Positions 41,001 to 51,536 of a stretch of DNA of 64,000 bases are shown piece by piece. How positions within the stretch are numbered: the first letter of the stretch is position 1; each line of letters starts with the position of its first letter. The notes under the pieces are model-generated. The model did no database searches. It was not told the DNA's origin and saw only the letters and a list, made by a program, of their open reading frames with translations. Where the stretch lies: contig NZ_JARPQB010000028.1 in assembly GCF_029478665.1 (NCBI RefSeq), positions 1 to 64,000 on the forward strand, written 5' to 3'. The DNA is from Pseudomonas entomophila. GTDB taxonomy: Bacteria; Pseudomonadota; Gammaproteobacteria; Pseudomonadales; Pseudomonadaceae. A program made the position numbers and the translations under genes.

Positions 41001-41756
41001 TCAACTGGCGGCCGGCTCGGTCAACACCTGCCACATCGCCGGCCCACCCGCCGACTTGGCGATGGCCGCCAAGCGCTCGGCGTGAGCGTCCAGCTCTTCC
41101 TCATTGGCCATGATCACCCGCCCGGCCGCACGCCCCGTGATCCGACGGATCTCACTGCCCGTGCCACCCTGCCCGTCCTCGCTCTGCGCGCCATCACCCG
41201 CCAGCGACAGGCTGGTCTGCCCCCCGGTCATCGCCAGGTAGACGTCGGCCAGCAGTTCCGAGTCGAGCAATGCGCCGTGCAGGTCACGGCCGGAGTTGTC
41301 GATACCGTAGCGTTTGCACAACGCGTCGAGGCTGTTGCGCTGCCCCGGGTGGCGCGAGCGCGCCATCATCAGGGTGTCGAGGATGCTGCAGTGCTGCGAG
41401 ATGTCGGCGCGGTCGTGCTGACCCAGCAGGGCGAACTCGTTGTTGATGAAGCCAACGTCGAACGCCGCGTTGTGGATGACCAGGGTGGCACCTTCGATGA
41501 ACTCGAAGAACTCCTGAGCCACATCACCGAAGCGCGGCTTGCCGACCAGGAAGGCGTCGGTGATGCCGTGGACGCCGATGGCGCCCTCGTCGCTCTCGCG
41601 GTCCGGTTGCAGGTAGACGTGGAAGTGCCGCCCGGTCAGGCGCCGGCCCATGACCTCGACGCAACCGATCTCGATGATGCGGTGGCCATCGCCCACCGGC
41701 ATACCGGTGGTTTCGGTATCGAGAATGATCAGCCGTTGATCTTGCTGCTGCTCCAC
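41001..41756 (-). CDS. dnaQ: DNA polymerase III epsilon subunit
   Basis: This DEDDh 3'-5' exonuclease of 251 residues proofreads for the replicative polymerase. ExoI is LDTETTG (Asp13, Glu15), ExoII is HNAAFDVGF, and ExoIII is DLHGALLDSELLADVY. The C-terminal tail should bind the alpha subunit. The start is a GTG at 41756 with GGAG eleven bases upstream. Gene order methyltransferase-rnhA-dnaQ on the same strand is usual in Pseudomonas; a REP pair separates rnhA and dnaQ. Confidence 0.96.
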   Translation of the reverse strand: MEQQQDQRLIILDTETTGMPVGDGHRIIEIGCVEVMGRRLTGRHFHVYLQPDRESDEGAIGVHGITDAFLVGKPRFGDVAQEFFEFIEGATLVIHNAAFDVGFINNEFALLGQHDRADISQHCSILDTLMMARSRHPGQRNSLDALCKRYGIDNSGRDLHGALLDSELLADVYLAMTGGQTSLSLAGDGAQSEDGQGGTGSEIRRITGRAAGRVIMANEEELDAHAERLAAIAKSAGGPAMWQVLTEPAAS

Positions 41757-41824
41757 GGGGTGACTCCAACTTGCGCTGCTTGAATTCGGGGCGGGAGTAT
41801 AGCGGAATCGGGGCCGCTTTGCGG

Positions 41825-41895
41825 CCCATCGCGGCTGAAGCCGCTCCTACAGAGACCGCGCGGATCCGGGTAGGAGCGGCTTCAGCCGCGATGGG
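41825..41895. repeat. REP inverted pair between rnhA and dnaQ
   Basis: Arms of 26 bases (41825-41850 and 41870-41895; core CGGCTGAAGCCGCTCCTAC) are perfect complements around a 19-base spacer. A short GCTGCGCAGCAGC hairpin adjoins it at 41896. Confidence 0.9.
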
Positions 41896-41916
41896 CTGCG
41901 CAGCAGCCCCAATGAA

Positions 41917-42363
41917 TCAACGCTGGCCCCGAACCTCGTCGACCCCACGATTGGCCAACTGGTCGGCCCGCTCGTTGCCCGGGTGGCCGATATGCCCACG
42001 CACCCACTTCCAGGTCACCTTGTGCCGGTTGACCTGCTCATCGAGGGCCATCCACAGGTCGGCGTTCTTCACGGGCTCCTTCGCAGCGGTCTTCCAGCCA
42101 CGCTTCTTCCAGTTGACCATCCACTCGTTGATGCCCTTCATCACGTACTGCGAGTCGGTGGTCAGCACCACTTCGCACTCGCGCTTGAGCGCTTTCAGGC
42201 CTTCGATCGCGGCCATCAGCTCCATGCGGTTGTTGGTGGTCTCGCGCTCGCCGCCCCACAACTCCTTCTCGACGCCCTTGAAAACCATCAGCACACCCCA
42301 GCCGCCCGGGCCAGGGTTGCCCTTGCAGGCACCATCGGTGTAGATCTCGACGCTATCGCTCAT
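41917..42363 (-). CDS. rnhA: Ribonuclease HI
   Basis: This 148-residue RNase H removes RNA from RNA-DNA hybrids. The four carboxylates are present: Asp10 ([11 protein letters not shown]), Glu48 (NNRMELMA), Asp70 (TDSQYV), and the Asp in GNERADQLA, with the handle region [12 protein letters not shown] at 42363 opens [10 protein letters not shown]. It lies 13 bases after the methyltransferase gene. Confidence 0.97.
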   Translation of the reverse strand: MSDSVEIYTDGACKGNPGPGGWGVLMVFKGVEKELWGGERETTNNRMELMAAIEGLKALKRECEVVLTTDSQYVMKGINEWMVNWKKRGWKTAAKEPVKNADLWMALDEQVNRHKVTWKWVRGHIGHPGNERADQLANRGVDEVRGQR

Positions 42364-42376
42364 GTACCACTCATGT

Positions 42377-43150
42377 TCAGTGCTTGTCAGTATCGGGGTT
42401 GCTGGCCGTGCGGTTGACCTTGGCCAGCGGCAGCGGCAGCAGCTTGCCCATGGGCTCGCGGCGCTCCAGGCGCAGGGGCCGCAGGCCGACCACCATCTTG
42501 CGCGCCACCAGCAGGTAGACACCGCCACCGGCGCTCTGCCAACCCCCGGCCACCCGTTCCCAACCGGCCAGGCGCTGCTGCCAGGCGGGCGAGGCAAGCG
42601 GCGGACGATAACACCCGAAACGGCGTTTCTCCAGCGCGAAGCCCAGCAGGTTGAGCCAGTCGCCAACCCGCGACGGCGAGATGCACCGGGCCTTGCGCAA
42701 GGCACCATGGCTGAAGAGGTGGCGAATGCCCCAGCCACTCCAGGGGTTGATCCCGACGATCAGCAGGTGGCCGCCAGGACGCACCGCGCTGGCTGCCTCG
42801 CGCAGCAGCCCGTGGGGTGAAAGGCTGAAGTCCAGGCCATGTTGCAGCACCACCACGTCGGCGGCGTGCTCCGAGAGCGGCCAGGCCTGCTCCTCGCAGA
42901 CGATCTCCACCCCCGGCAGCGGCGCCCCCAGGCGTACGTTGCGCTGCACCTGCGGTGCGCTGGGCGGGGGTTCGGCGCAAGGGCCGTAGTGCACGAGGTA
43001 ACCGCCGAAGAAACGCCGCAGCTCTTCTTCGAGCAACTTTTCCTCTTCCTTGAGCATCAACTGCCCAAGAGGGCCCTCGAACCAGTCGCGGGCCAGGCTG
43101 ATCAGTTCGACCCAGTCGGGGTCGGCCTGGGCGAAGGCTTGGTCGGTCAT
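42377..43150 (-). CDS. SAM-dependent methyltransferase-like protein
   Basis: This 257-residue protein of the class I methyltransferase fold has the motif II/III region [19 protein letters not shown] and a following [15 protein letters not shown]. The glycine-rich motif I that binds SAM is poorly kept, so catalytic activity is uncertain. It is conserved upstream of rnhA in Pseudomonas and divergent from gloB. The substrate is unknown. Confidence 0.8.
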   Translation of the reverse strand: MTDQAFAQADPDWVELISLARDWFEGPLGQLMLKEEEKLLEEELRRFFGGYLVHYGPCAEPPPSAPQVQRNVRLGAPLPGVEIVCEEQAWPLSEHAADVVVLQHGLDFSLSPHGLLREAASAVRPGGHLLIVGINPWSGWGIRHLFSHGALRKARCISPSRVGDWLNLLGFALEKRRFGCYRPPLASPAWQQRLAGWERVAGGWQSAGGGVYLLVARKMVVGLRPLRLERREPMGKLLPLPLAKVNRTASNPDTDKH

Positions 43151-43230
43151 TGCGTTCTCCCTCGAAGGTTCTCCGGCCGCGCCATCGCGGCTAAGATGCC
43201 CTCAATGTCCAGGCTTGGCGAATCCGCACC

Positions 43231-44010
43231 ATGATACAGATCGACGCCCTACCCGCTTTCTCCGACAACTACATCTGGTTGTTACAGGATACTGCCAATC
43301 GCCGCTGCGCGGTGGTCGACCCTGGCGACGCCGCCCCGGTGCTCGCCTGGCTGGGCGAGCATCCCGGCTGGGTGCTGGAAGCGATTCTCGTCACCCACCA
43401 TCACCACGACCACGTCGGTGGCGTCGAGGCGCTGAAGCAAGCCACCGGCGCCCAGGTATTCGGCCCGGCCAACGAGCGCATCCCGGCACGCGATGTCGCC
43501 CTCGACGACGGTGCCCAGGCGCACGTGCTGGGCCTGGCCTTCGAAGTCCTGGCCATGCCCGGCCACACCCTCGGGCACATCGCCTATTACACTGCGCAAT
43601 CGCCCACGCCGCTACTGTTCAGTGGCGACACCCTGTTCGCCGCCGGCTGCGGGCGCCTGTTCGAGGGCACCCCGGAGCAGATGCACCAGTCGCTGCAGCG
43701 CCTGGCCGCCCTGCCCGAGCAGACCCAGGTGTACTGCGCCCACGAGTACACCCTGAGCAACCTGCGCTTCGCCAAGGCCGTGGAACCGCACAGCGAACCC
43801 GTGCATCAACGCTTCGAAGCGGTCACCCGACTGCGTGCCGACAACCGCATCAGCCTGCCGTCGACCATCGGTATCGAGCGCCTGACGAATCCATTTCTTC
43901 GCACAGCTGAAACATCCGTTAAACAAAAAGCAGACGAATGGAAGGGGCATTCCAACCCCACCCAAGCCTCTGTTTTTGCTGCCTTGAGGTCTTGGAAAGA
44001 TGTCTTTTGA
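43231..44010 (+). CDS. gloB: Hydroxyacylglutathione hydrolase (glyoxalase II)
   Basis: This metallo-beta-lactamase-fold enzyme of 259 residues hydrolyses S-lactoylglutathione in methylglyoxal detoxification. The binuclear metal motif [10 protein letters not shown] begins at residue 55. Further ligands are His in PGHTLGH, Asp in FSGDTLF and His near the C-terminal third. [12 protein letters not shown] binds glutathione. The 3' end is more AT-rich than the rest but stays in frame. Confidence 0.96.
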   Translation: MIQIDALPAFSDNYIWLLQDTANRRCAVVDPGDAAPVLAWLGEHPGWVLEAILVTHHHHDHVGGVEALKQATGAQVFGPANERIPARDVALDDGAQAHVLGLAFEVLAMPGHTLGHIAYYTAQSPTPLLFSGDTLFAAGCGRLFEGTPEQMHQSLQRLAALPEQTQVYCAHEYTLSNLRFAKAVEPHSEPVHQRFEAVTRLRADNRISLPSTIGIERLTNPFLRTAETSVKQKADEWKGHSNPTQASVFAALRSWKDVF

Positions 44011-44110
44011 TAACCTCAAGATATATCGCGCCATAAGCGCAAAGGTTGACCAGGCCGGGGCCGGTTTTTAGAATCGCCGAACTTTTTTGCCCGGATACCC
44101 GTCCCAGCCG

Positions 44111-45541
44111 ATGTCTTCCCGTAGCCGCAGAACCTCTCATTCGGTCGCTTTGACGCGACTGGCCCAGATCAGTGCACTGGCGCTGGCCGCCACCCTGGTC
44201 GGCTGCCAGAGCACCCGTCAGCTCGACGAAGCAGACAGCGTTCGCGCGCACAACTACCAGGCGCGGATCAAGCACAAACCCGCGCCGCTGGTGGTCAAAC
44301 CGAAGGAGCAGGCCCCACCCCAGGACGTCTGGGAACGCATGCGCCAGGGCTTCGCCCTGCAGGACGGCATCGACGTCAACCCACGCATCGAGCAGCAGCG
44401 CCTGTGGTTCGCCAGCAACCCGTCGTTCCTCGAGAACGCCGGCGAACGCGGCAGCCTCTACCTGCACTACATCGTCGAGCGCCTCGAAGAACGCGACATG
44501 CCGCTGGAACTCGCGCTGCTGCCGGCCATCGAGAGCGCCTACAACCCGATGGCATACTCGCGCGCCCATGCCGCCGGCATGTGGCAGTTCATCCCGTCCA
44601 CCGGGCGCCACTTCAACCTGCGCCAGACGAACTTCTACGACGGCCGCCGCGACATCACCGCGTCCACGAACGCCGCGCTGGACTACCTGAACCGCCTGCA
44701 CGACATGTTCAACGGCGACTGGCTGCTGGCCCTGGCCGCGTACAACGCCGGCGAAGGCACCGTCAGCCGCGCCATCGAGCGCAACGAGCGCCTGGGCCTG
44801 CCCACCGACTACTGGAACCTGCCGCTGCCGCAGGAAACCCGCGACTACGTGCCCAAGCTGCTGGCCCTGTCGCAGGTGGTCAGCACACCGGACGCCTACG
44901 GCGTCAACCTCAACCCGATCGCCAACGAGCCCTACTTCGAAGCCGTCGCCATCAACGACCGCCTCGACCTGTCCCGCGTGGCAGCCTTCGCCGACATCGA
45001 CGAAGACGAGCTGATCCAGCTCAACCCCGCCTTCAAGAAGCGCATGACCGTGGATGGCCCGCAGCAACTGCTGGTGCCCACCGCCAAGGCGCAACTGCTG
45101 ACCGACCGCATGTCCAACCTCAAGCCCGAGGAGCTGGTCAGCCTGCAACCGAACAAGGCCGTGTTCCAGGCCGCGCTGGCTGAGAACAAGGCACCGGCTT
45201 CGCGCAGCTACCGGGTCAAGCGTGGCGACAACCTGGGCAGCATCGCCAAGGCCAACCGCGTGGCGGTCAAGGATATCCAGCGCTGGAACCGCCTGTCCGG
45301 CAAGGGCGTGAAGGTCGGCCAGGTGCTGGCCCTGCGTGGCGGCAATGCCCCCAGCCCATCGGCCAACCGCAGCGCCGATTCGAAGCAGCGCGCCACCCAG
45401 TACAAGGTGCGCCAGGGCGATTCGTACTATCTGGTCGCCAAACGTTTCAATGTCGAAATGAAGCACCTCAAGCGCTGGAACCCGCGCAGTGGGCACGCCC
45501 TCAAGCCAGGCCAGACCCTGACCGTCTACCTGTCGCATTGA
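44111..45541 (+). CDS. mltD: Membrane-bound lytic murein transglycosylase D
   Basis: This lipoprotein of 476 residues has lipobox LVGC near residue 35, an SLT domain at about 110-260 with catalytic Glu141 (LLPAIESAYNP), the family motifs AAGMWQFIPSTGRHF and ALAAYNAGEGTVSRA, and two C-terminal LysM domains (about 370-415 and 430-475). It cleaves peptidoglycan glycan strands to 1,6-anhydro products. E. coli MltD usually has two LysM, as here. ATG at 44111 is preferred over 44087. A REP pair follows. Confidence 0.95.
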   Translation: MSSRSRRTSHSVALTRLAQISALALAATLVGCQSTRQLDEADSVRAHNYQARIKHKPAPLVVKPKEQAPPQDVWERMRQGFALQDGIDVNPRIEQQRLWFASNPSFLENAGERGSLYLHYIVERLEERDMPLELALLPAIESAYNPMAYSRAHAAGMWQFIPSTGRHFNLRQTNFYDGRRDITASTNAALDYLNRLHDMFNGDWLLALAAYNAGEGTVSRAIERNERLGLPTDYWNLPLPQETRDYVPKLLALSQVVSTPDAYGVNLNPIANEPYFEAVAINDRLDLSRVAAFADIDEDELIQLNPAFKKRMTVDGPQQLLVPTAKAQLLTDRMSNLKPEELVSLQPNKAVFQAALAENKAPASRSYRVKRGDNLGSIAKANRVAVKDIQRWNRLSGKGVKVGQVLALRGGNAPSPSANRSADSKQRATQYKVRQGDSYYLVAKRFNVEMKHLKRWNPRSGHALKPGQTLTVYLSH

Positions 45542-45566
45542 TGTGAGTCCGGGGGGCGCTTTGCGC

Positions 45567-45658
45567 CCCTTTCGCGGCACAAGGCCGCTCCTACAGGGAT
45601 TGCGCCATCAGGACGGTTTGCGCGGACTCTGTAGGAGCGGCCTTGTGCCGCGAAAGGG
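45567..45658. repeat. REP inverted pair after mltD
   Basis: Arms of 29 bases (45567-45595 and 45630-45658; core GCGGCACAAGGCCGCTCCTA) are exact complements around a 34-base spacer. Flanking GCGCTTTGCGC and GCTGCGAAGCAGC add small hairpins. Confidence 0.92.
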
Positions 45659-45777
45659 CTGCGAAGCAGCCCCAATTTCTACGACCTCCATCTGACCAGC
45701 TCGCACCCTTTTTCCATTCCAGACAAGCTGTTACTGTACCCCGACCAAGCCCAACGCCCTCTGGATCGGATGCCGAC

Positions 45778-47610
45778 GTGATACGTCCCCTCCTGCTGTC
45801 CCTCAGCCTGGCCTTGAGCTTCCCCGCCGTCGCGATGGTGAGCGAAAGCCACGGATACGCGCAGTTCGGCACGCTCAAGTACCCGGCCACCTTCACCCAC
45901 TTCGACTGGGTCAACCCGCAAGCCCCCAAAGGCGGCACCTTGCGGGCCATGGCATTCGGCACCTTCGACACGCTCAACCCCTACACCTTCAAGGGTTCGA
46001 GCCCGGTCACCACGCCCAACTTCCTGCAGTACGGCATCAGCGAGCTGAACGAGACGCTGATGGTCGGCACCGGCATGTACGACCCCTCCGGCGACGAACC
46101 CACCTCCAGCTACGGCCTGATCGCCCGCTCCGTCGAGTACAGCGAGGACCGCAGCTGGGTGGTGTTCAACCTGCGCCCCGAGGCACGCTTCCACGACGGC
46201 ACGCCGATCACCTCGGCCGACGTCGCCTTCAGCTACCGCACCCTGCTCAAGGACGGCCACCCGATCTACCGCACCAACCTGCAGGAAGTGGCCCGCGTCG
46301 ATATCCTCGGGCCCCTGCGCATCCGCTTCGTGTTCAAGCGCGCCGGCAACCCACTGCTGATCCTGCGCCTGGGCGAGATGCCGGTGCTGCCCAAGCACTA
46401 CTGGGCAAAGCGCGACTTCAAGGCCACCACCTTCGAACCGCCACTGGGCAGCGGCCCCTACCGCATCACCGAGGTGCAACCCGGCCGCAGCCTGGTGTTC
46501 GAGCGGGTGAAGGACTACTGGGGCAAGGACCTGGCCGTGAACCGCGGCAAATACAACTTCAACCGCGTCGAATACGAGTTCTACCGCGATGCCACCGTGG
46601 CCTTCGAAGCCTTCAAGGCCGGCGAGTTCGACATCTACATCGAACACCAGGCCAAGAACTGGGCCAACGGCTACCACTTCCCTGCCGTGCGCCGGGGCGA
46701 GGTGATCAAGGCGCAGATCCCGCACCAGATCCCCACGCAAACCCAAGGCCTGTTCATGAACAGCCGCCGCGCCGCCTTCAGCGACCCGCGGGTACGCCAG
46801 GCGCTGGGCCTGATGCTCGACTTCGAGTGGACCAACCGCGCCCTGTTCAACGGTGCGTACCGGCGCGCCACCAGCTACTACCCCAACAGCGAATTCACCG
46901 CCAGCGGCCTGCCCACCGGCAAGGAATGGCTGCTGCTCAAGCCGTTCCGCGACCAGCTGCCGGAGAAGCTGTTCACCCAGCCTTACCAGGTCAGCCACAC
47001 CGACGGCAGTGGCATCAGCCGCCCGGCCCTGCGCCAGGCCCTCGGCCTGTTCGCCCAGGCCGGCTGGAAGCTCAACGGCCAGCGCCTGGTAGACAGCAAA
47101 GGCCAGCAGTTCCGTATGGAGCTGCTGCTGGTGAACCCCAACCTCGAACGCATCCTGCAACCTTATGTCGAAAATCTGGCCAGCATCGGCATCGATGCGC
47201 GCTTGCGCACCGTCGACCGCGCCCAGTACAAACAACGGCTCGACCAGTTCGACTTCGACATGATCCTGATGACCCTGAACCAGACCCTGAGCCCCGGCCT
47301 CGAGCAATGGTTGTATTTCCACTCCAGCCAAGCCGCCACCAAAGGCAGCAAGAACTATGCTGGCGTGAAGGACCCGGTGGTCGACCACCTGCTCGACACC
47401 CTGCTCGCCGCCCGCAGCCGCGATGACCAGATCGCCGCCGCCCGCGCCCTGGACCGCGTGCTCTCATGGCAGTACTACATGATCCCCAACTGGTACCTCG
47501 ACAATCACCGCCTGGCCTACCGCAACCGGTTCGCCTTCGTCACCACGCCGCCCTACACCCTCGGGCTGAACAGCTGGTGGATCAAGAAGACTTCGGAGAA
47601 AGCCAAATGA
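45778..47610 (+). CDS. yejA: Periplasmic peptide-binding protein of a Yej-type ABC transporter (first copy)
   Basis: This SBP family 5 protein of 610 residues has a Sec signal peptide right after the GTG start at 45778 (IRPLLLSLSLALSFPAVA). The mature part has the family pattern YPATFTHFDWVNPQAPKGG and GSGPYRITEVQPGR. YejA-type proteins bind oligopeptides and microcin-C-like peptide-nucleotides. A second gene of exactly the same length, clearly paralogous, overlaps its stop by four bases. Both then feed the YejB/E/F membrane complex. No ATG in frame gives a signal peptide. Confidence 0.9.
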   Translation: MIRPLLLSLSLALSFPAVAMVSESHGYAQFGTLKYPATFTHFDWVNPQAPKGGTLRAMAFGTFDTLNPYTFKGSSPVTTPNFLQYGISELNETLMVGTGMYDPSGDEPTSSYGLIARSVEYSEDRSWVVFNLRPEARFHDGTPITSADVAFSYRTLLKDGHPIYRTNLQEVARVDILGPLRIRFVFKRAGNPLLILRLGEMPVLPKHYWAKRDFKATTFEPPLGSGPYRITEVQPGRSLVFERVKDYWGKDLAVNRGKYNFNRVEYEFYRDATVAFEAFKAGEFDIYIEHQAKNWANGYHFPAVRRGEVIKAQIPHQIPTQTQGLFMNSRRAAFSDPRVRQALGLMLDFEWTNRALFNGAYRRATSYYPNSEFTASGLPTGKEWLLLKPFRDQLPEKLFTQPYQVSHTDGSGISRPALRQALGLFAQAGWKLNGQRLVDSKGQQFRMELLLVNPNLERILQPYVENLASIGIDARLRTVDRAQYKQRLDQFDFDMILMTLNQTLSPGLEQWLYFHSSQAATKGSKNYAGVKDPVVDHLLDTLLAARSRDDQIAAARALDRVLSWQYYMIPNWYLDNHRLAYRNRFAFVTTPPYTLGLNSWWIKKTSEKAK

Positions 47611-49439
47611 CGCCCACCCTGCGCCGCCTGGCCGCCAGCCTGCTGCTGGCCTGCCTCACGCTCCCGGCCGTGGCCGCCCCGCAACACGCCCTGACGCTGT
47701 ACGGCGAAGCGCCGAAATACCCGGCCAACTTCCAGCACTTCGACTTCGTCAACCCCGACGCGCCCAAGGGCGGCACCTTCCGCCAGTCCAGCTTCGGCGG
47801 CTTCGACAGCCTCAACCCGTTCATCAACAAGGGCGTGCCCGCCGACAACGTCGGCAGCATCTACGACACCCTGATGCGCCAGAGCCTCGACGAGCCCTTC
47901 ACCGAGTACGGCCTGGTGGCCGGCAAGATCGAAAAGGCCCCCGACAACAGCTGGGTGCGCTTCTACCTGCGCCCCGAAGCGCGTTTCCACGACGGCCACC
48001 CGATGCGCGCCGAAGACGTGGTGTTCACCTTCAACGCCCTGATCAAGGACGGCGCGCCGCTGTACCGCCAGTACTACGCCGACGTCGCCGAAGTGGTCGC
48101 CGAAGACCCGCTCAAGGTGCTGTTCAAGTTCAAGCACACCAACAACCGCGAGCTGCCGCTGATCCTCGGCCAACTGCCGGTGCTGCCCAAGCACTGGTAT
48201 GCAAACCGCGACTTCAACCGCGGCAACCTTGAGATCCCGCTGGGCAGCGGCCCGTACAAGGTCGCCGAGGTGAAGGCCGGCCGCTCGATCCGCTACGAGC
48301 GCGTGAAGGACTACTGGGCCAAGGACCTGCCGATCAACCGCGGCTTCTACAACTTCGACGTGATGACCTTCGACTCGTACCGCGACAACACCGTCGCCCT
48401 CGAAGCGCTCAAGGCCGGCCAGTTCGACTACGCCCTGGAAGTCAGCGCGAAGAACTGGGCCACCGCCTACGACGTGCCCGCCGTGCGCGACGGCCGGCTG
48501 ATCAAGGAAGAGATCCCCAACGGCAACCCGGTGGGCATGCAGGGCTTCATCTTCAACCTGCGCAAACCCATGTTCCAGGACGCCCGCGTGCGCCACGCCA
48601 TCAGCCTGCTGATGGACTTCGAGTGGACCAACAAGCAACTGTTCAACGGCGCCTACACCCGCACCGGCAGCTACTTCGAAAACTCCGAGATGGCCGCCAG
48701 CGGCCTGCCCACGCCCGCCGAACTGAAGATCCTCGAACCGCTGCGCGGCAAGGTGCCCGACGCGGTGTTCAACGACGCCTTCCACAACCCCGTCACCGAC
48801 GGCAGCGGCATGATCCGCGACCAGCAGCGCCAAGCCTACAAACTGCTGCAGGAAGCCGGCTGGAAGATCGTCGACGACAAGATGGTCGACAAGGACGGCA
48901 AGCCGCTGACCATCGAGTTCCTGCTGGCCCAGACCCAGTTCGAACGGGTGCTGCTGCCGTTCAAGCGCAACCTCGCGGACCTGGGCATCAACCTCGAGAT
49001 CCGCCGCGTGGACGTGTCGCAGTACATCACCCGCCTGCGCTCGCGGGACTACGACATGATCGTCGGCGGCTTCTCGCAATCGAACTCGCCCGGCAACGAG
49101 CAGCGCGAGTACTGGAACAGCGCCGCCGCCGACAACCCCGGCAGCCGCAACTTCATCGGCCTGCGCGACCCTGCCATCGACCAACTGGTGGAAGAGCTGA
49201 TCAACGCCGACTCGCGCCAGAGCCTGGTCGAGCACTGCCGCGCCCTGGACCGGGTGCTGCTGTGGGGCTACTACGTGATCCCCAACTGGCACATCAAGAC
49301 CTCCCGCGTGGCCTACTGGAACCATATCGGCCACCCGGACAAGTCGCCCAAGTACGACATCGGCATCGACACCTGGTGGATCAAGCCCAACGTGACGCCC
49401 GCCGTGACCGCAGCCCCCGCCGTGGAAGAGGCCAACTGA
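47607..49439 (+). CDS. yejA: Periplasmic peptide-binding protein of a Yej-type ABC transporter (second copy)
   Basis: This protein has 610 residues with signal peptide [20 protein letters not shown] and cleavage near AVAAP. It shares [19 protein letters not shown] and [16 protein letters not shown] with the preceding paralogue. Sequence through the ligand region diverges, so the two receptors probably bind different peptides. ATG at 47607 overlaps the first copy's stop (ATGA), which shows translational coupling. It ends one base before yejB. Confidence 0.9.
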   Translation: MTPTLRRLAASLLLACLTLPAVAAPQHALTLYGEAPKYPANFQHFDFVNPDAPKGGTFRQSSFGGFDSLNPFINKGVPADNVGSIYDTLMRQSLDEPFTEYGLVAGKIEKAPDNSWVRFYLRPEARFHDGHPMRAEDVVFTFNALIKDGAPLYRQYYADVAEVVAEDPLKVLFKFKHTNNRELPLILGQLPVLPKHWYANRDFNRGNLEIPLGSGPYKVAEVKAGRSIRYERVKDYWAKDLPINRGFYNFDVMTFDSYRDNTVALEALKAGQFDYALEVSAKNWATAYDVPAVRDGRLIKEEIPNGNPVGMQGFIFNLRKPMFQDARVRHAISLLMDFEWTNKQLFNGAYTRTGSYFENSEMAASGLPTPAELKILEPLRGKVPDAVFNDAFHNPVTDGSGMIRDQQRQAYKLLQEAGWKIVDDKMVDKDGKPLTIEFLLAQTQFERVLLPFKRNLADLGINLEIRRVDVSQYITRLRSRDYDMIVGGFSQSNSPGNEQREYWNSAAADNPGSRNFIGLRDPAIDQLVEELINADSRQSLVEHCRALDRVLLWGYYVIPNWHIKTSRVAYWNHIGHPDKSPKYDIGIDTWWIKPNVTPAVTAAPAVEEAN

Positions 49440-49440
49440 C

Positions 49441-50514
49441 ATGCTGGCCTATATCCTGCGGCGCCTGCTGCTGATCATCCCGACCCTGTTCGGCATCCTC
49501 ATCATCAACTTCATCATCGTCCAGGCCGCCCCCGGCGGCCCGGTCGAGCAGATGATCGCCAAGCTCGAAGGCTTCGACGGCGCCACCAGCCGCATTGCCG
49601 GTGGCGGCGCCGAAGTGTCGGTGGCGGGCTCCAACTACCGGGGCGCGCAAGGCCTGGACCCAGCGCTGATCGCCGAGATCGAGCGCATGTACGGCTTCGA
49701 CAAGTCGGCGCCCGAGCGGCTGTGGATCATGGTCAAGAACTACGCCCAGCTGGACTTCGGCAACAGCTTCTTCCGCGACGCCAAGGTCATCGACCTGATC
49801 GCCGAGAAGATGCCCGTGTCCATTTCGCTCGGGCTGTGGAGCACGCTGATCATGTACCTGGTGTCGATCCCCCTGGGGATCGCCAAGGCCGTGCGCCACG
49901 GCAGCCATTTCGACGTATGGACCAGCTCGGCGATCATCGTCGGCTACGCCATCCCCGCGTTCCTGTTCGCCATCCTGCTGATCGTGCTGTTCGCCGGCGG
50001 CAGCTACTTCGACTGGTTCCCGCTGCGCGGGCTCACCTCCAACAACTTCGATGAGCTCTCCACCACCGGCAAGGTGCTCGACTACTTCTGGCACCTGGTG
50101 CTGCCGATCACCGCGCTGGTGATCGGCAACTTCGCCACCATGACCCTGCTGACCAAGAACAGCTTCCTCGACGAGATCAACAAGCAATACGTGGTCACCG
50201 CCAAGGCCAAGGGCCTGAGCCGTTCGCGGGTGCTGTACGGCCACGTGTTCCGCAACGCCATGCTGCTGGTGATCGCCGGCTTCCCCTCGGCGTTCATCGG
50301 CATCTTCTTCACCGGCTCGCTACTGATCGAGGTGATCTTCAGCCTCGACGGCCTGGGCCTGATGAGTTTCGAAGCGGCGATCAACCGCGACTACCCGGTG
50401 GTGTTCGGCACCTTGTTCATCTTCACCCTGCTCGGTTTGGTGGTGAAGCTGATCGGCGACCTCACCTACACCCTGGTCGATCCACGCATCGACTTCGCCA
50501 GCCGGGAGCACTGA
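49441..50514 (+). CDS. yejB: Peptide ABC transporter permease YejB
   Basis: This inner-membrane permease of 357 residues has a first helix at the N-terminus ([19 protein letters not shown]), a large periplasmic loop, and five C-terminal helices. The EAA loop near 255-275 ([20 protein letters not shown]) contacts the ATPase. The long insert near 40-90 is typical of YejB relative to DppB. It is operonic with one-base gaps on both sides. Confidence 0.94.
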   Translation: MLAYILRRLLLIIPTLFGILIINFIIVQAAPGGPVEQMIAKLEGFDGATSRIAGGGAEVSVAGSNYRGAQGLDPALIAEIERMYGFDKSAPERLWIMVKNYAQLDFGNSFFRDAKVIDLIAEKMPVSISLGLWSTLIMYLVSIPLGIAKAVRHGSHFDVWTSSAIIVGYAIPAFLFAILLIVLFAGGSYFDWFPLRGLTSNNFDELSTTGKVLDYFWHLVLPITALVIGNFATMTLLTKNSFLDEINKQYVVTAKAKGLSRSRVLYGHVFRNAMLLVIAGFPSAFIGIFFTGSLLIEVIFSLDGLGLMSFEAAINRDYPVVFGTLFIFTLLGLVVKLIGDLTYTLVDPRIDFASREH

Positions 50515-50515
50515 C

Positions 50516-51535
50516 ATGGCCCTGTCCCCCCTCAATCGCCGGCGCTTCGAGCGCTTCAAGGCCAACCGCCGTGGCTGGTGGTCGCTGTGGATCTTCCTGG
50601 TGCTGTTTGTGCTGAGCCTGGGCGCCGAGTTCATCGCCAACGACAAGCCGATTGTCGTGCGCTACGACGGCGAGTGGTACTTCCCTGCGTTCAAGCGCTA
50701 CCCCGAGACAACGTTCGGCGGCGAGTTCCCGCTGGAGGCCAACTACAAGAGCCCGTACATCCGCGAGTTGCTGGAGAAGAAAGACGCCTTCGTGCTGTGG
50801 GCGCCGATCCCCTACAGCTACCAGAGCATCAACTACGACCTGAAGGTGCCCGCCCCCGCGCCGCCCTCCACCGACAACCTGCTGGGCACCGACGACCAGG
50901 GCCGCGATGTGCTGGCCCGGGTGATCTACGGTTTCCGCATCTCGGTGCTGTTCGCCCTCACGCTGACCATCGCCAGCTCCATCGTCGGCGTGATCGCCGG
51001 CGCCTTGCAGGGCTTCTACGGCGGCTGGGTGGACCTGGCCGGCCAGCGCTTTTTGGAGATCTGGTCCGGCCTGCCGGTGCTGTACCTGCTGATCATCCTC
51101 GCCAGCTTCGTGCAGCCCAACTTCTGGTGGTTGCTGGGCATCATGCTGCTGTTCTCGTGGATGAGCCTGGTGGACGTGGTGCGCGCCGAGTTCCTGCGCG
51201 GGCGCAACCTCGAATACGTGCGCGCCGCCCGCGCGCTGGGCATGCGCAACGGCCCGATCATGTTCCGCCATATCCTGCCCAACGCCATGATCTCGACCAT
51301 GACCTTCATGCCGTTCATCCTCACCGGCGCCATCGGCACCCTCACTGCCCTGGACTTCCTCGGCTTCGGCCTGCCCGCCGGGTCCCCTTCGCTGGGCGAG
51401 CTGGTCGCCCAGGGCAAGTCCAACCTGCAAGCCCCGTGGCTGGGCATCAGCGCGTTCGCCGTGCTGGCGGTGATGTTGAGCCTGCTGGTATTCATCGGCG
51501 AGTCCGCCCGCGACGCCTTCGACCCGAGGAAATGA
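50516..51535 (+). CDS. yejE: Peptide ABC transporter permease YejE
   Basis: This permease of 339 residues is of the OppC type. The N-terminus (RRRFERFKANRRGWWSLW) precedes helix one. A long periplasmic segment contains FKRYPETTFGGEFPLEANY, typical of YejE. The EAA loop is EYVRAARALGMRNGPIMFRH. It lies between yejB and yejF with one-base gaps. Confidence 0.94.
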   Translation: MALSPLNRRRFERFKANRRGWWSLWIFLVLFVLSLGAEFIANDKPIVVRYDGEWYFPAFKRYPETTFGGEFPLEANYKSPYIRELLEKKDAFVLWAPIPYSYQSINYDLKVPAPAPPSTDNLLGTDDQGRDVLARVIYGFRISVLFALTLTIASSIVGVIAGALQGFYGGWVDLAGQRFLEIWSGLPVLYLLIILASFVQPNFWWLLGIMLLFSWMSLVDVVRAEFLRGRNLEYVRAARALGMRNGPIMFRHILPNAMISTMTFMPFILTGAIGTLTALDFLGFGLPAGSPSLGELVAQGKSNLQAPWLGISAFAVLAVMLSLLVFIGESARDAFDPRK

Positions 51536-51536
51536 C

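Noticed and set aside
43919..45580. 553-codon minus-strand frame opposite mltD
   Set aside because: It is the complement of a complete lytic transglycosylase with lipobox and two LysM domains; the translation is Val/Gly/Gln-rich with no recognised fold.
47553..49442. 629-codon minus-strand frame opposite the second yejA copy
   Set aside because: It mirrors the coding frame of an intact binding protein. Similar mirrors exist opposite the first copy, as expected at high third-position GC.
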